This document shows, one piece after another, positions 10,110-18,122 of a DNA stretch of 64,000 nt. The position numbers were made by a program, and so were the translations under genes. The DNA lies in NCBI RefSeq assembly GCF_015234135.1, contig NZ_JADGIK010000005.1, forward strand, positions 222,216-286,215, read 5' to 3'. This DNA comes from Faecalibacter rhinopitheci. GTDB taxonomy: Bacteria; Bacteroidota; Bacteroidia; Flavobacteriales; Weeksellaceae. Under the pieces are notes generated by a model. The model saw only the letters and a list, made by a program, of their open reading frames with translations, was not told the DNA's origin and did not search any database. Position 1 is the first letter of the stretch, and every line of letters begins with the position of its first letter.

Positions 10110-10639
10110 TGATTAGCTATAAAGAAAAGTTGAATAACATAAAAACTGTTATTCTTGATGTAGATGGAGTTTTGACAGACGGAAATTTAATTCTTTTACC
10201 AACAGGAGAAATGGTTCGTAGTATGAATACTCGTGATGGATATGCTATGCAACTCGCTATAAAAAAAGGCATTAAAATAGCTGTAATATCAGGAGGAAAG
10301 GATCAGGCAGTTGTAGCTCGTTTAAAAAATTTAGGAATTGTAGATATATACATGGGAGCTAATGATAAGGTGGATGCTTTCCAAGATTTACTTTTTTCTT
10401 ATGGTTTAGATCCTGATGAAATAGCCTATATGGGTGATGATTATCCAGATCTAGCTGTGATGAGCTTGGTGGGATTATCAACTTGTCCAAACGATGCTTG
10501 TATGGACGTTCGAAAAGCTGCAGAATACATTTCTCCAGAAAATGGTGGAAAAGGTTGTGTTCGCGATTTATTAGAACAAATACTTAAAGTACAAAGATTA
10601 TGGTATACTGAAGATGCTAAATATATTCCATCTGTATAG
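10109..10639 (+). CDS. KdsC-like HAD phosphatase (3-deoxy-D-manno-octulosonate 8-phosphate phosphatase)
   Basis: A 176-residue HAD-superfamily phosphatase without a cap domain, the usual size of KdsC, which dephosphorylates Kdo-8-phosphate for lipopolysaccharide synthesis. Motif I is LDVDGVLTDG near residue 17, followed by the GYAMQLAIKKGIKIAVISGG region (motif II) and the MGDDYPDLAVM motif (IV). It starts inside the stop of the DUF2520 gene and is followed 2 bases later by maf, so the three form one operon. A closely related phosphatase role cannot be excluded. Confidence 0.85.
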   Translation: MISYKEKLNNIKTVILDVDGVLTDGNLILLPTGEMVRSMNTRDGYAMQLAIKKGIKIAVISGGKDQAVVARLKNLGIVDIYMGANDKVDAFQDLLFSYGLDPDEIAYMGDDYPDLAVMSLVGLSTCPNDACMDVRKAAEYISPENGGKGCVRDLLEQILKVQRLWYTEDAKYIPSV

Positions 10640-10641
10640 CT

Positions 10642-11226
10642 ATGTTACTTACCGAAAAATTAAAAGACAAAAATATAATACTCGCTTCTCAATCACCTCG
10701 TAGACGAGAATTATTAGCAGGATTGGAAATAGAATTTTCCACCATTTCTTTGGATATTGACGAATCTTTTGATCGAGATTTTTACAAAGCAAATAAGATT
10801 ACAGAATATTTATCTGCAAAAAAAGCGAATGCTTATATAGATCTAAAGCCAAATGATATCATTATTACATCTGATACTACCGTATGGGCTAATAATGAAT
10901 CGTTAGAAAAGCCCGAAAATAGAGAAGATGCTTACAGAATGATAAAAGCATTAAGTAATACTACTCATTCTGTTTATACATCAGTAACTCTTAAGTCTAC
11001 TGAAAAGGAAGTTACTTTTACAGCAGAAACTAAAGTAAAATTTGCTGAACTTAGCGATGAAGAAATTTATTTTTATATCGATCAATACAAACCTTTTGAT
11101 AAAGCTGGTGCTTACGGAATTCAGGAATGGATTGGTTACATTGGTGTAGAAAGCTTAGAAGGAAGTTATTTTAACGTAATGGGATTACCAGTCCATCAAT
11201 TGTATAAAGAATTACAGAAATTTTAA
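10642..11226 (+). CDS. maf: Maf-family nucleotide pyrophosphatase
   Basis: A 194-residue cytoplasmic enzyme that hydrolyses non-canonical or canonical nucleoside triphosphates to monophosphates. The family signature ASQSPRRRELL is at about residues 15-25, and the later SDTTVW, KPENREDA and FDKAGAYGIQ motifs are all present. It is the last gene of the DUF2520-kdsC-maf operon and is followed by a clean terminator. Confidence 0.93.
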   Translation: MLLTEKLKDKNIILASQSPRRRELLAGLEIEFSTISLDIDESFDRDFYKANKITEYLSAKKANAYIDLKPNDIIITSDTTVWANNESLEKPENREDAYRMIKALSNTTHSVYTSVTLKSTEKEVTFTAETKVKFAELSDEEIYFYIDQYKPFDKAGAYGIQEWIGYIGVESLEGSYFNVMGLPVHQLYKELQKF

Positions 11227-11232
11227 ATATTT

Positions 11233-11259
11233 AAAAGACGTTCTTAGGAACGTCTTTTT
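11233..11259 (+). terminator. Rho-independent terminator after maf
   Basis: An 11-bp perfect stem (AAAAGACGTTC) with a TTAG loop, ending in five T residues. Confidence 0.8.
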
Positions 11260-11324
11260 ACATTCAAGTAGATTGTCCACATATTTATCCACAAAAGTTA
11301 ATAAGTTTGTAAAAATTAATAAGC

Positions 11325-11891
11325 ATGAAAATCGGTTTATACTTCGGCTCATTTAATCCCATTCATATTGGGCACTTAATTATAGCTAATCATTTTCAAA
11401 ACTTTACTGATTTAGATCAAGTTTGGTTTGTTATTTCACCACAAAATCCGTTTAAGAAGAAATCTTCATTAGCAAGTGAATTTGATCGGTTGGATATGGT
11501 TGAAATTGCGACTAGAGATTATCCACATCTTTTAGCTTCTGATATAGAGTTCAGACTACCAAAACCTTCTTTTACAATTGATACATTAGTACACTTAGAA
11601 GAAAAATATCCTAATCATCAATTTTGTTTAATTATGGGATCTGATAATTTAGAAGGTTTACCTAAATGGAAAAATAGTGAATTAATTTTATCTAAATATC
11701 CAATATATGTATATCCTCGCCCAGGCTATGTACAAGAGGAAAATCTAGAAAATGTAGTAATTGTTGAAGCTCCATTAATGGAAATTTCTTCGACGTTTAT
11801 ACGTTCGGCTATTAAAGAAAATAAAAATATAAAACCAATGTTACCTCATTTAGTATATGAACATTTGGATAAAATTGGTTTATATAAATAA
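11325..11891 (+). CDS. nadD: Nicotinate (nicotinamide) nucleotide adenylyltransferase
   Basis: A 188-residue nucleotidyltransferase. The N-terminal YFGSFNPIHIGHL matches the GxFxPxHxGH signature; MGSDNLEGLPKWKN and the late ISSTFIR motif complete the family pattern. It adenylates nicotinate mononucleotide to deamido-NAD, the step after the NadABC reactions encoded at 42-46 kb in this window. Monocistronic as far as can be seen, with a terminator on each side. Confidence 0.94.
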   Translation: MKIGLYFGSFNPIHIGHLIIANHFQNFTDLDQVWFVISPQNPFKKKSSLASEFDRLDMVEIATRDYPHLLASDIEFRLPKPSFTIDTLVHLEEKYPNHQFCLIMGSDNLEGLPKWKNSELILSKYPIYVYPRPGYVQEENLENVVIVEAPLMEISSTFIRSAIKENKNIKPMLPHLVYEHLDKIGLYK

Positions 11892-11945
11892 AATACATAA
11901 GACACAAATTTTAAAATCAAAAATGATGTTCATTTGTATGAAAAT

Positions 11946-11986
11946 AAAATAAAGAAGGATTGCAATTTGCAATCCTTCTTTATTTT
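11946..11986. terminator. Bidirectional terminator with 18-bp stem
   Basis: An 18-bp perfect inverted repeat (11946-11963 with 11969-11986) with a 5-nt loop, T-rich on both sides. It serves nadD and, on the minus strand, the gene at 11985-12572, whose stop codon it overlaps. Confidence 0.85.
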
Positions 11987-12572
11987 ATAATTTAAATTTA
12001 ACTCCCAAATTGGCTATTGATACTCCTAAACCAAATTCAGCGAAAATTGAAGTATTGTCACCATAAGAAAATCCTATGGGATTTATTTGATAAATAAAAT
12101 TAGTATCAGATTCTTTATCTCCATCATACTTCGTAGATATAAAAGCAAGTCCTAACATTACATTACCATACATTTTAAATTTATTTCTTTCAAAATATCT
12201 ATAATCTAAACCAGGCATAAAAGTAACTATAGAATTTTTAACATCTTTTTGATCAATTAAAAAATTCTCTCGATTAAAAGTTTGTGTAGTTCCACTGTAA
12301 CCAAAATATCCAACCTGAGCACCTATTTTTACCTTATTAGAAAGAGGAAAGCGATAATCAACAAATAAATAAGGAAAATCCATACTGAGATGGGACTGAT
12401 GAGTGTTGCCTGTAAAAATTGCATCAAAAATATCAACAACAATATTTTCTAAATCGAAAAGTGCTTCAAATGTAGTCGCATCACCAATTCCAACTTTTAT
12501 TTCTGAAGATTCTTGGGAAAAAGCTGTAGTAGACCCAAAAGATAGCGTTAAAGCTAATAATATTTTTTTCAT
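11985..12572 (-). CDS. Putative outer-membrane beta-barrel protein, unknown function
   Basis: A 195-residue protein with a signal peptide (about 1-19, ending AFSQ). The mature part alternates polar and hydrophobic residues in short strands, for example VKIGAQVGYFGYSG, YGNVMLGLAFIS and IFAEFGLGVSIANLGVKFKL, as in small eight-stranded beta-barrels. I do not recognise a family. It stands alone between nadD and the pth operon. Confidence 0.7.
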   Translation of the reverse strand: MKKILLALTLSFGSTTAFSQESSEIKVGIGDATTFEALFDLENIVVDIFDAIFTGNTHQSHLSMDFPYLFVDYRFPLSNKVKIGAQVGYFGYSGTTQTFNRENFLIDQKDVKNSIVTFMPGLDYRYFERNKFKMYGNVMLGLAFISTKYDGDKESDTNFIYQINPIGFSYGDNTSIFAEFGLGVSIANLGVKFKL

Positions 12573-12665
12573 ACGTTAAGTGTTAATCAAATAAAAGTAA
12601 TAAGTATAAATTACATATTTAATTTTTAAACACTTAAAATACAATGATATAAAACAACTATTCTG

Positions 12666-12896
12666 TTATGAATAATTCTTTTTTAATTGATAAATTATTT
12701 CTTCAAGACCATTAATTTTAATTTCATAAACAGTAGATAATTGAAGTCCTAATTTACCTTTTGGAAATCCACCTTTAGACATAAACCATTCTAAATATGA
12801 AACAGGTAGATCACATAATAAATACCCTTGGTGTTTACCGAAGGGCATTTTTGTAGTAACTATATCTTTTAATAATTCTGGTTTTAAACCGTCCAT
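12666..12896 (-). CDS. DUF3820 family protein
   Basis: A 76-residue cytoplasmic protein with the DUF3820 signature: MPFGKHQGYLLCDLPVSYLEWF followed by a Gly/Lys-rich turn. Members are sometimes labelled putative quorum-sensing-regulated virulence factors, but their biochemical role is unknown. The start overlaps the stop of the rhodanese gene by one base, so it is the third gene of the pth-rhodanese operon. Confidence 0.85.
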   Translation of the reverse strand: MDGLKPELLKDIVTTKMPFGKHQGYLLCDLPVSYLEWFMSKGGFPKGKLGLQLSTVYEIKINGLEEIIYQLKKNYS

Positions 12897-13309
12897 TATT
12901 TTTCAATTTGTCCTTTATATGTTAACATACCATCTTGGAAAGTATGTACACTTTTTAAATTATTTTCAAGCATAATTGCCTCCGCAGACTTTGCTCTAAC
13001 TCCAGAGCGACAATAGATATAATAATTCTTTGTAGAATCTAACTCAGCAACATTCTTCGAGAAATTATCATCCTTAACGTTTAGATTAATTGCTCCTGGT
13101 ACGTGTCCCTCCGCATATTCTTCCGGAGTACGAACATCAATCAAAATATTACTCCTATCACTCAAGTCAACCAAATCAACATTATTTAACGATACTATAA
13201 TCTGTTGAATTTCGTCTACTGTAATAACTTGTTCCACTTGGTTAGTTTGACAAGATGTAAAAAATAAACCTACGCCTAAAGCGATAGTTAATCCTAATTT
13301 ATTTCCCAT
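12896..13309 (-). CDS. Rhodanese-like lipoprotein
   Basis: A 137-residue single-domain rhodanese. The active-site loop is YCRSGVRA with the sulfur-accepting cysteine, preceded by the typical LIDVRTPEEYAEGHVPGAIN. The N-terminus has a hydrophobic stretch ending in a lipobox-like FFTSC, so it is probably anchored in the periplasm. It overlaps the end of pth by 11 bases and DUF3820 by one base. The natural sulfur donor and acceptor are unknown. Confidence 0.88.
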   Translation of the reverse strand: MGNKLGLTIALGVGLFFTSCQTNQVEQVITVDEIQQIIVSLNNVDLVDLSDRSNILIDVRTPEEYAEGHVPGAINLNVKDDNFSKNVAELDSTKNYYIYCRSGVRAKSAEAIMLENNLKSVHTFQDGMLTYKGQIEK

Positions 13310-13865
13310 TGTATTGATTCATTGTATTATTTAAACCTGCAAAAACAAATGATAACGCTGCATCAGCACAATGATTCAAACGTTCATTCAATAATTGCTC
13401 TTCTTCTGCGGTCCAACCTCCTAAAACATAATCAGCTTGCTGACCTTTTAAAAATTCATTTCCAACACCAAATCTTAAACGTGGATAAGCTTGAGTCTGA
13501 ATTTTATTCTGAATATCCTTTAAGCCATTATGACCTCCGTCGCTACCTTTGCTTCGTATACGAATTGAACCGAATGGTAAATTTAAATCATCTGTGATTA
13601 CAAAAATATTTTCTGGGGATATGTTTTCCTTCTTTAACCAAAATTTAACAGCATCACCACTTAAATTCATATAAGTATTTGGTTTTAACAAAGTCACAGG
13701 TCGACCTTTGAATTTAAATTGTGCAATTTGACCAAAATTTGAGGAACCAAAATTTACATTTACTTTTTCGGCTACTCGATCAACAATCTTAAAACCAATA
13801 TTATGACGTGTATGTTCATACTTGTCACCAATATTTCCCAATCCAATGATTAAAAACTTTTGCAT
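13299..13865 (-). CDS. pth: Peptidyl-tRNA hydrolase
   Basis: A 188-residue cytoplasmic enzyme that releases tRNA from stalled peptidyl-tRNA. The family motifs are present: LIGLGNIGDKYEHTRHNIGF with the catalytic histidine, KPNTYMNLSG with the substrate-binding Asn, DDLNLPFG and the glycine-rich GSDGGHNGLKDI. First gene of the operon with rhodanese and DUF3820; divergent from the thioredoxin-like gene. Confidence 0.95.
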   Translation of the reverse strand: MQKFLIIGLGNIGDKYEHTRHNIGFKIVDRVAEKVNVNFGSSNFGQIAQFKFKGRPVTLLKPNTYMNLSGDAVKFWLKKENISPENIFVITDDLNLPFGSIRIRSKGSDGGHNGLKDIQNKIQTQAYPRLRFGVGNEFLKGQQADYVLGGWTAEEEQLLNERLNHCADAALSFVFAGLNNTMNQYNGK

Positions 13866-13971
13866 GAAACAAAGTTACAATTTTTACCAACTTTTGAAAA
13901 AAAATTAAATTTATTATTCTAATTCTATCACTTTGGTATAGATTTGGTAATACCAAGACGAGTTTACAGAA

Positions 13972-14487
13972 ATGAAAAAAATATTTAGCGTTTTAAGTTT
14001 AATTATAGGTTTGTTTGTTTTCGGGCAAAAAATTCCTAATGTAATGAAAACAGAGTTTACAGAAATAGGATTACAAAATACTGTAATATCTACTGAGGGT
14101 AATTCTCTTACCATTGATCAAGTTTTAGATCAGTATAAAGGAAAAATTGTTGTATTAGACTTATGGGCAACTTGGTGTGGAGATTGTATTACTGGAATGC
14201 CAAAATTGAAAGATTTACAAATAAAGAATAATGATATCGAATTTGTTTATTTTTCTATGGATAAAACAGTTGAATCTTGGAAAAATGGTATTGAAAAATA
14301 TGATATTAAGGGGCATCACTATTTTATTGGGAACAATTGGAAAAGTGAATTTGCAACTTCTATCGATTTAAATTGGATACCAAGATATTTAGTAATAGAC
14401 CATAATGGGAAAATTGCTAATTATTATTCAGTTAAAGCAGATGATCCTAAAATTCAGCTTACAATTGACACTTTAAGAAATAAATAG
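13972..14487 (+). CDS. TlpA-like periplasmic thioredoxin-family protein
   Basis: A 171-residue protein with a signal peptide (about 1-20, ending VFGQ) and a thioredoxin fold. The redox motif is WCGDC within LDLWATWCGDCITGMPKL, and the cis-proline region is WIPRYLVID. This fits a periplasmic thiol-disulfide reductase of the TlpA/ResA type. The C-terminus is slightly shorter than many flavobacterial homologues. It is followed by a terminator, so it is not clearly co-transcribed with the ATP-grasp gene. Confidence 0.87.
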   Translation: MKKIFSVLSLIIGLFVFGQKIPNVMKTEFTEIGLQNTVISTEGNSLTIDQVLDQYKGKIVVLDLWATWCGDCITGMPKLKDLQIKNNDIEFVYFSMDKTVESWKNGIEKYDIKGHHYFIGNNWKSEFATSIDLNWIPRYLVIDHNGKIANYYSVKADDPKIQLTIDTLRNK

Positions 14488-14513
14488 AAAAGTTTAAAAG
14501 TTTACACATATTT

Positions 14514-14554
14514 AAGGTGATTGTTTATAATGAAGCAATCACCTTAATATTTTT
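14514..14554 (+). terminator. Rho-independent terminator
   Basis: A 10-bp perfect stem (AAGGTGATTG with complement) and 12-nt loop followed by AATATTTTT, between the thioredoxin-like gene and the ATP-grasp gene. Confidence 0.65.
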
Positions 14555-14688
14555 ACAAAAGAAATTTTCTTATTGATTTTCTTACATTTACAGCTCCTAA
14601 AATTAATTTTTAAGTAAAAGTTGATACACTGATTTTTGTATCAAACTTTTAGCTAATATTGCATCAAATTAAAATCCGTTTATATCAT

Positions 14689-15666
14689 ATGAAAATATGC
14701 TTCGTAATGTACCCTTGGAACAAGGTTGAGCCAGAAAAAGATACCACTATGCGTTTGATAAAAGAATGTACAGATCGTGGTTTTGAAGTATCATATTTAA
14801 CAACTAGCGACATTTCTATAAGCAAAGGAAGTGTGATTGGAAAATGCAGAAAACTAATTTTCACTGAAACGGAAGATTGTGTTGAGTTTTACCATACAAT
14901 GCAATTTGAAACAGCTATTAAAAATTTAACTGATTTTGACATGATATTTATGCGAAGTGATCCTCCAGTGGACCCACTTTTATTAAACATGTTAGAAATG
15001 ATCGAAGATCAAGTGTTTTTTGTGAATAAACCTTCAGGTCTTCGAAAAGCAAATAATAAAATTTACGCAGCATCTTTTGATGATGGTAAAGAATCTATTG
15101 TTCCACAAACCCTAATTACCAGAGATATAGATCTAATCAAAGAATTTGTTGAAGAAAATAAATTTGATAAATTTATTATTAAACCATTAGATGGAATGGG
15201 TGGTAAAGGAGTTGTTCTTTTTCAAGCAAATGATATAGGAAACTTAAGCGCTATAGCAGATTTTTACATCAACCATGCAGGTAAACCTCAACCTATTATT
15301 TGTCAGAATTATATTGAAGGTGCTGAAAAAGGTGATGTAAGAGCTATTGTTATTAATGGTGAGCCAATTGGAGCTATTATGCGTGTTCCAGCAAAAGGAG
15401 ATCATAGATCAAATATTTCAGCGGGAGGATCAGCTGTAAAACATGATCTTACTGAACATGAAATGGATTTGTGCCGACAGATGGGAAAACGATTAGTAAA
15501 AGATGGAATATTCTTCACAGGAATCGATTTAATTAATGGAAAAATGGTCGAATTAAATGTTGTTAGTCCTGGAGGTATTGTTCCTCACAACAATGTAAAC
15601 GGAAATTTAGACATACAAAAACAAATTGTCTCTATGTTATTAGAGACCTATGAAGAATTCAAATAA
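14689..15666 (+). CDS. ATP-grasp ligase of the glutathione synthase (GshB) type
   Basis: A 325-residue ATP-grasp enzyme starting at ATG 14689; an upstream in-frame TTG at 14659 gives only 10 extra residues unlike the family. N-terminal preATP-grasp domain (MKICFVMYPWNKV), then the ATP loop FIIKPLDGMGGKGVVLF and the Mg-binding ELNVVSPGGI near the C-terminus. By family it joins an amino acid (glycine in true GshB) to a carboxylate using ATP. No gshA is nearby and the host makes bacillithiol, so the true substrate may differ. The stop overlaps the next gene's start by one base. Confidence 0.82.
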   Translation: MKICFVMYPWNKVEPEKDTTMRLIKECTDRGFEVSYLTTSDISISKGSVIGKCRKLIFTETEDCVEFYHTMQFETAIKNLTDFDMIFMRSDPPVDPLLLNMLEMIEDQVFFVNKPSGLRKANNKIYAASFDDGKESIVPQTLITRDIDLIKEFVEENKFDKFIIKPLDGMGGKGVVLFQANDIGNLSAIADFYINHAGKPQPIICQNYIEGAEKGDVRAIVINGEPIGAIMRVPAKGDHRSNISAGGSAVKHDLTEHEMDLCRQMGKRLVKDGIFFTGIDLINGKMVELNVVSPGGIVPHNNVNGNLDIQKQIVSMLLETYEEFK

Positions 15667-17669
15667 TGAAAATTTTATCCATACAACAAATCATTAAAAA
15701 TATTGAAAATGAAATTGTTTTCGAAGCATATGCCGAAGACGAATCATTCAAAATAAAAATTGATGAGTATATTCCTTACGTATGTACTGCTATACATGAT
15801 GGCGGACAAATGCGTGATGATGTTTTAGAAAAATGTAGTTTATCCAATTATGAACGTTGGTACGAAGAAGATCCTCATACCGCAGAATTTATTGGAAATT
15901 TTCCAATTATTGTACAAGGATGTGACTCTAGATTTGAATACGATTTAAATCGTCCACCAGAGTCAGCTATATATGAAGAAGCATGGGGAAAAAATGTATG
16001 GTCAACTCCATTAAGTGAATCTCAAAAACAACGTAGCTTAGGCAAGCATCATGCTTTTTATGAAGTATTTGAAGCTCTTATTCAAAAGTTAGAATCTAAA
16101 TTTAAAAAGTGTATTGTTTATGACATGCATTCTTACAACTGGAAACGTTGGGACAGACCAGTTCCTGTTTTTAATATTGGAGCTGAAAAAATAGATCAAG
16201 AAAAGTTTGGAGCTTATGTAGAAAGCTGGAGAAATGAATTAAGTTTAATAGAACTTGGTGATATCCATAACTATACAGCTATAAATGATGTATTCTACGG
16301 ACGTGGATATTTATTAAGCTTTGTTACAGAAAAATTTAAAAATACATTAGTTTTAGCCACTGAAGTGTCTAAAATATATTGTGATGAACTAACTGGTGAA
16401 TCATTTCCTGAAGTTATTAATCAAATAAAAGAAGGTTTTAAAAATGCTATTCTACACCATGCGTATTCATTTATTCGTGATGAAACAACTTATAAAGTTT
16501 CTAAACAGGTAAATATTTTACACAACGAGCTAGAGTCAGATTTAATTAAAATTGATAAACAGCTTTATAACTTGGTTAAAGATTTTGAACTTTTAAGTGT
16601 TATAAATCCTGTTAACCTTCAGTTAGAAAAGAAAAAATTTCTAGCCTCAAAATATACCTACGAACCACAGTTTAAGTATAACCCGTTAAACATCGATCCT
16701 TTCGATTTTAAACGTAAACTATCCAATATACAAGTAGAGAAAATTACTGATATTAGTATTCAAAACATGTATGTTGATACAATAAATGCTTATTTTGATA
16801 AAGTTGATTTATTAGCAAACCTTGGTACAAATAAATTTCTTTATAATTCGTTGCGCTACTTTGGTGAACCATCAAAGAAAGACGTTGATAATGCAAATTT
16901 TGTCCTGTATTGTCCTGAATTTCGTATTGAAAAAGAAGGAGAATATAATGAGCATGATGTTGTAGAATTATTTAAAAATTCGACAAAAGATTATGGGTTC
17001 GATTTTGATATTGAAATTTCTGATCATATTGCCTCAAAAGCATTAGTCATCAATTCTAAGAAAAAAGTGATGATTAAAAAAGGTGTTAAATTTGATAAAC
17101 GTTTTACAAAAGGTTTAATAGAGCACGAAATTGGTGTACATATGGTTACAACAATGAATGCAATAAAGCAACCTCTTAAAATATTTTCGATTGGATTACC
17201 TGTCAATACTCTTACACAAGAAGGATTAGCAATTTTGTCGGAATATTATTCAGATTCAATTAATCATGATCGTCTACGAGAGTTAGGATTACGTGTATTA
17301 GCTGTAAATATGTTAACAAATGGTAATACATTTAATGAAACATTTTTGACTTTATTAGAAGAATATAAAATGACTCCTGAAAATGCATTTTACTTAACAA
17401 CACGAGTTTATAGAGGTGGAGGTTTTACAAAAGATGCACTTTACTTAAAAGGTTTAAAAACAATCCTAAATTATATTGATCAAGGTAAAAAATTAGACAA
17501 TCTTTTAATTGGAAAAACATCTGTAGAATATGTAGATACAATTAATGAATTAGTTGATCGTAAGATGATTAATTCACCCCAGTATTATACAAAAATTTTC
17601 AAGAAACATCTTGAAAAGCCAGAAATTAATCCAATCTTACAATATATTTTTAACGGTATAAAAGACTAA
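15666..17669 (+). CDS. N-formylglutamate amidohydrolase / QEGLA (DUF1704) metallopeptidase fusion
   Basis: A 667-residue two-domain protein. Residues about 1-260 look like N-formylglutamate amidohydrolase (FEYDLNRPPESAIY and the metal-binding YDMHSYN). Residues about 290-660 are a DUF1704 domain, named flavohemoglobin expression-modulating QEGLA motif protein in annotations. This part has HEIGVH at 487-492 (HExxxH) and the name-giving QEGLA at 518-522, where Glu519 is a likely third zinc ligand. The same fold family includes the eukaryotic tubulin carboxypeptidase MATCAP. No signal peptide, so cytoplasmic. Translationally coupled to the ATP-grasp gene. The substrate is unknown. Confidence 0.85.
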   Translation: MKILSIQQIIKNIENEIVFEAYAEDESFKIKIDEYIPYVCTAIHDGGQMRDDVLEKCSLSNYERWYEEDPHTAEFIGNFPIIVQGCDSRFEYDLNRPPESAIYEEAWGKNVWSTPLSESQKQRSLGKHHAFYEVFEALIQKLESKFKKCIVYDMHSYNWKRWDRPVPVFNIGAEKIDQEKFGAYVESWRNELSLIELGDIHNYTAINDVFYGRGYLLSFVTEKFKNTLVLATEVSKIYCDELTGESFPEVINQIKEGFKNAILHHAYSFIRDETTYKVSKQVNILHNELESDLIKIDKQLYNLVKDFELLSVINPVNLQLEKKKFLASKYTYEPQFKYNPLNIDPFDFKRKLSNIQVEKITDISIQNMYVDTINAYFDKVDLLANLGTNKFLYNSLRYFGEPSKKDVDNANFVLYCPEFRIEKEGEYNEHDVVELFKNSTKDYGFDFDIEISDHIASKALVINSKKKVMIKKGVKFDKRFTKGLIEHEIGVHMVTTMNAIKQPLKIFSIGLPVNTLTQEGLAILSEYYSDSINHDRLRELGLRVLAVNMLTNGNTFNETFLTLLEEYKMTPENAFYLTTRVYRGGGFTKDALYLKGLKTILNYIDQGKKLDNLLIGKTSVEYVDTINELVDRKMINSPQYYTKIFKKHLEKPEINPILQYIFNGIKD

Positions 17670-17671
17670 AT

Positions 17672-17703
17672 AAAAAAGTCCCTTCTTTTGAAGGGACTTT
17701 TTT
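17672..17703. terminator. Bidirectional terminator
   Basis: Perfect stem GTCCCTTC/GAAGGGAC with a 4-nt loop, six A residues before and seven T residues after. It closes the QEGLA cassette on the plus strand and the SAM-riboswitch transcript on the minus strand. Confidence 0.9.
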
Positions 17704-17705
17704 AT

Positions 17706-18119
17706 TTATTGAATAACAATATTTGCAAAATAAATTCCATCAATCTTAATTTTTTCAAATATTGTATTTTTATTAGTAGAGAATTTAAATTCCTTTAAAG
17801 ACTTTATCCCATTCACATAAATTGTACGATCAATTGGTAAACGTAAAATTTCATTGATTTGAGATTTAGTTATAAATTCTTTTTGCAACTGTTTGTACAA
17901 ATAAATTAATATCACACCATCTGCCTTTTCAAAATATGAATCAGATTCCTCCCCTTTCAAAATTTTAATTGAATCTATTCGATCTTGGTCCAAATTCATC
18001 CGATCACTTCCAGTTAAAATTACTTCATTATTATAGATAGTGAAGACATTTAGCATTTTCTTTTGTGCGAATCCTAAAATTGAGCAAACGAGTAGAAAGG
18101 TTACAAAATAGATTTTCAT
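17706..18119 (-). CDS. Small exported protein with a TonB-plug-like motif
   Basis: A 137-residue protein with a signal peptide (about 1-18, ending GFAQ). The stretch IDSIKILKGEESDSYFEKADGVILIYL resembles the plug-domain pattern of TonB receptors and related Bacteroidota proteins (I.LKG..A...YG...GVI.I), but no barrel follows. It begins 3 bases after the APC permease stop, so it is probably in the same transcript as the permease and receptor. No enzymatic motif. Function unknown; a role in the same import system is inference from position. Confidence 0.65.
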   Translation of the reverse strand: MKIYFVTFLLVCSILGFAQKKMLNVFTIYNNEVILTGSDRMNLDQDRIDSIKILKGEESDSYFEKADGVILIYLYKQLQKEFITKSQINEILRLPIDRTIYVNGIKSLKEFKFSTNKNTIFEKIKIDGIYFANIVIQ

Positions 18120-18122
18120 AAA

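Noticed and set aside
13322..13597. 91-codon plus-strand ORF opposite pth
   Set aside because: Antisense shadow; no motif, and pth is intact.
14659..14688. TTG-started 10-residue extension of the ATP-grasp gene
   Set aside because: The ATG at 14689 gives the family N-terminus MKICFVMYPW; the extension looks like leader sequence.
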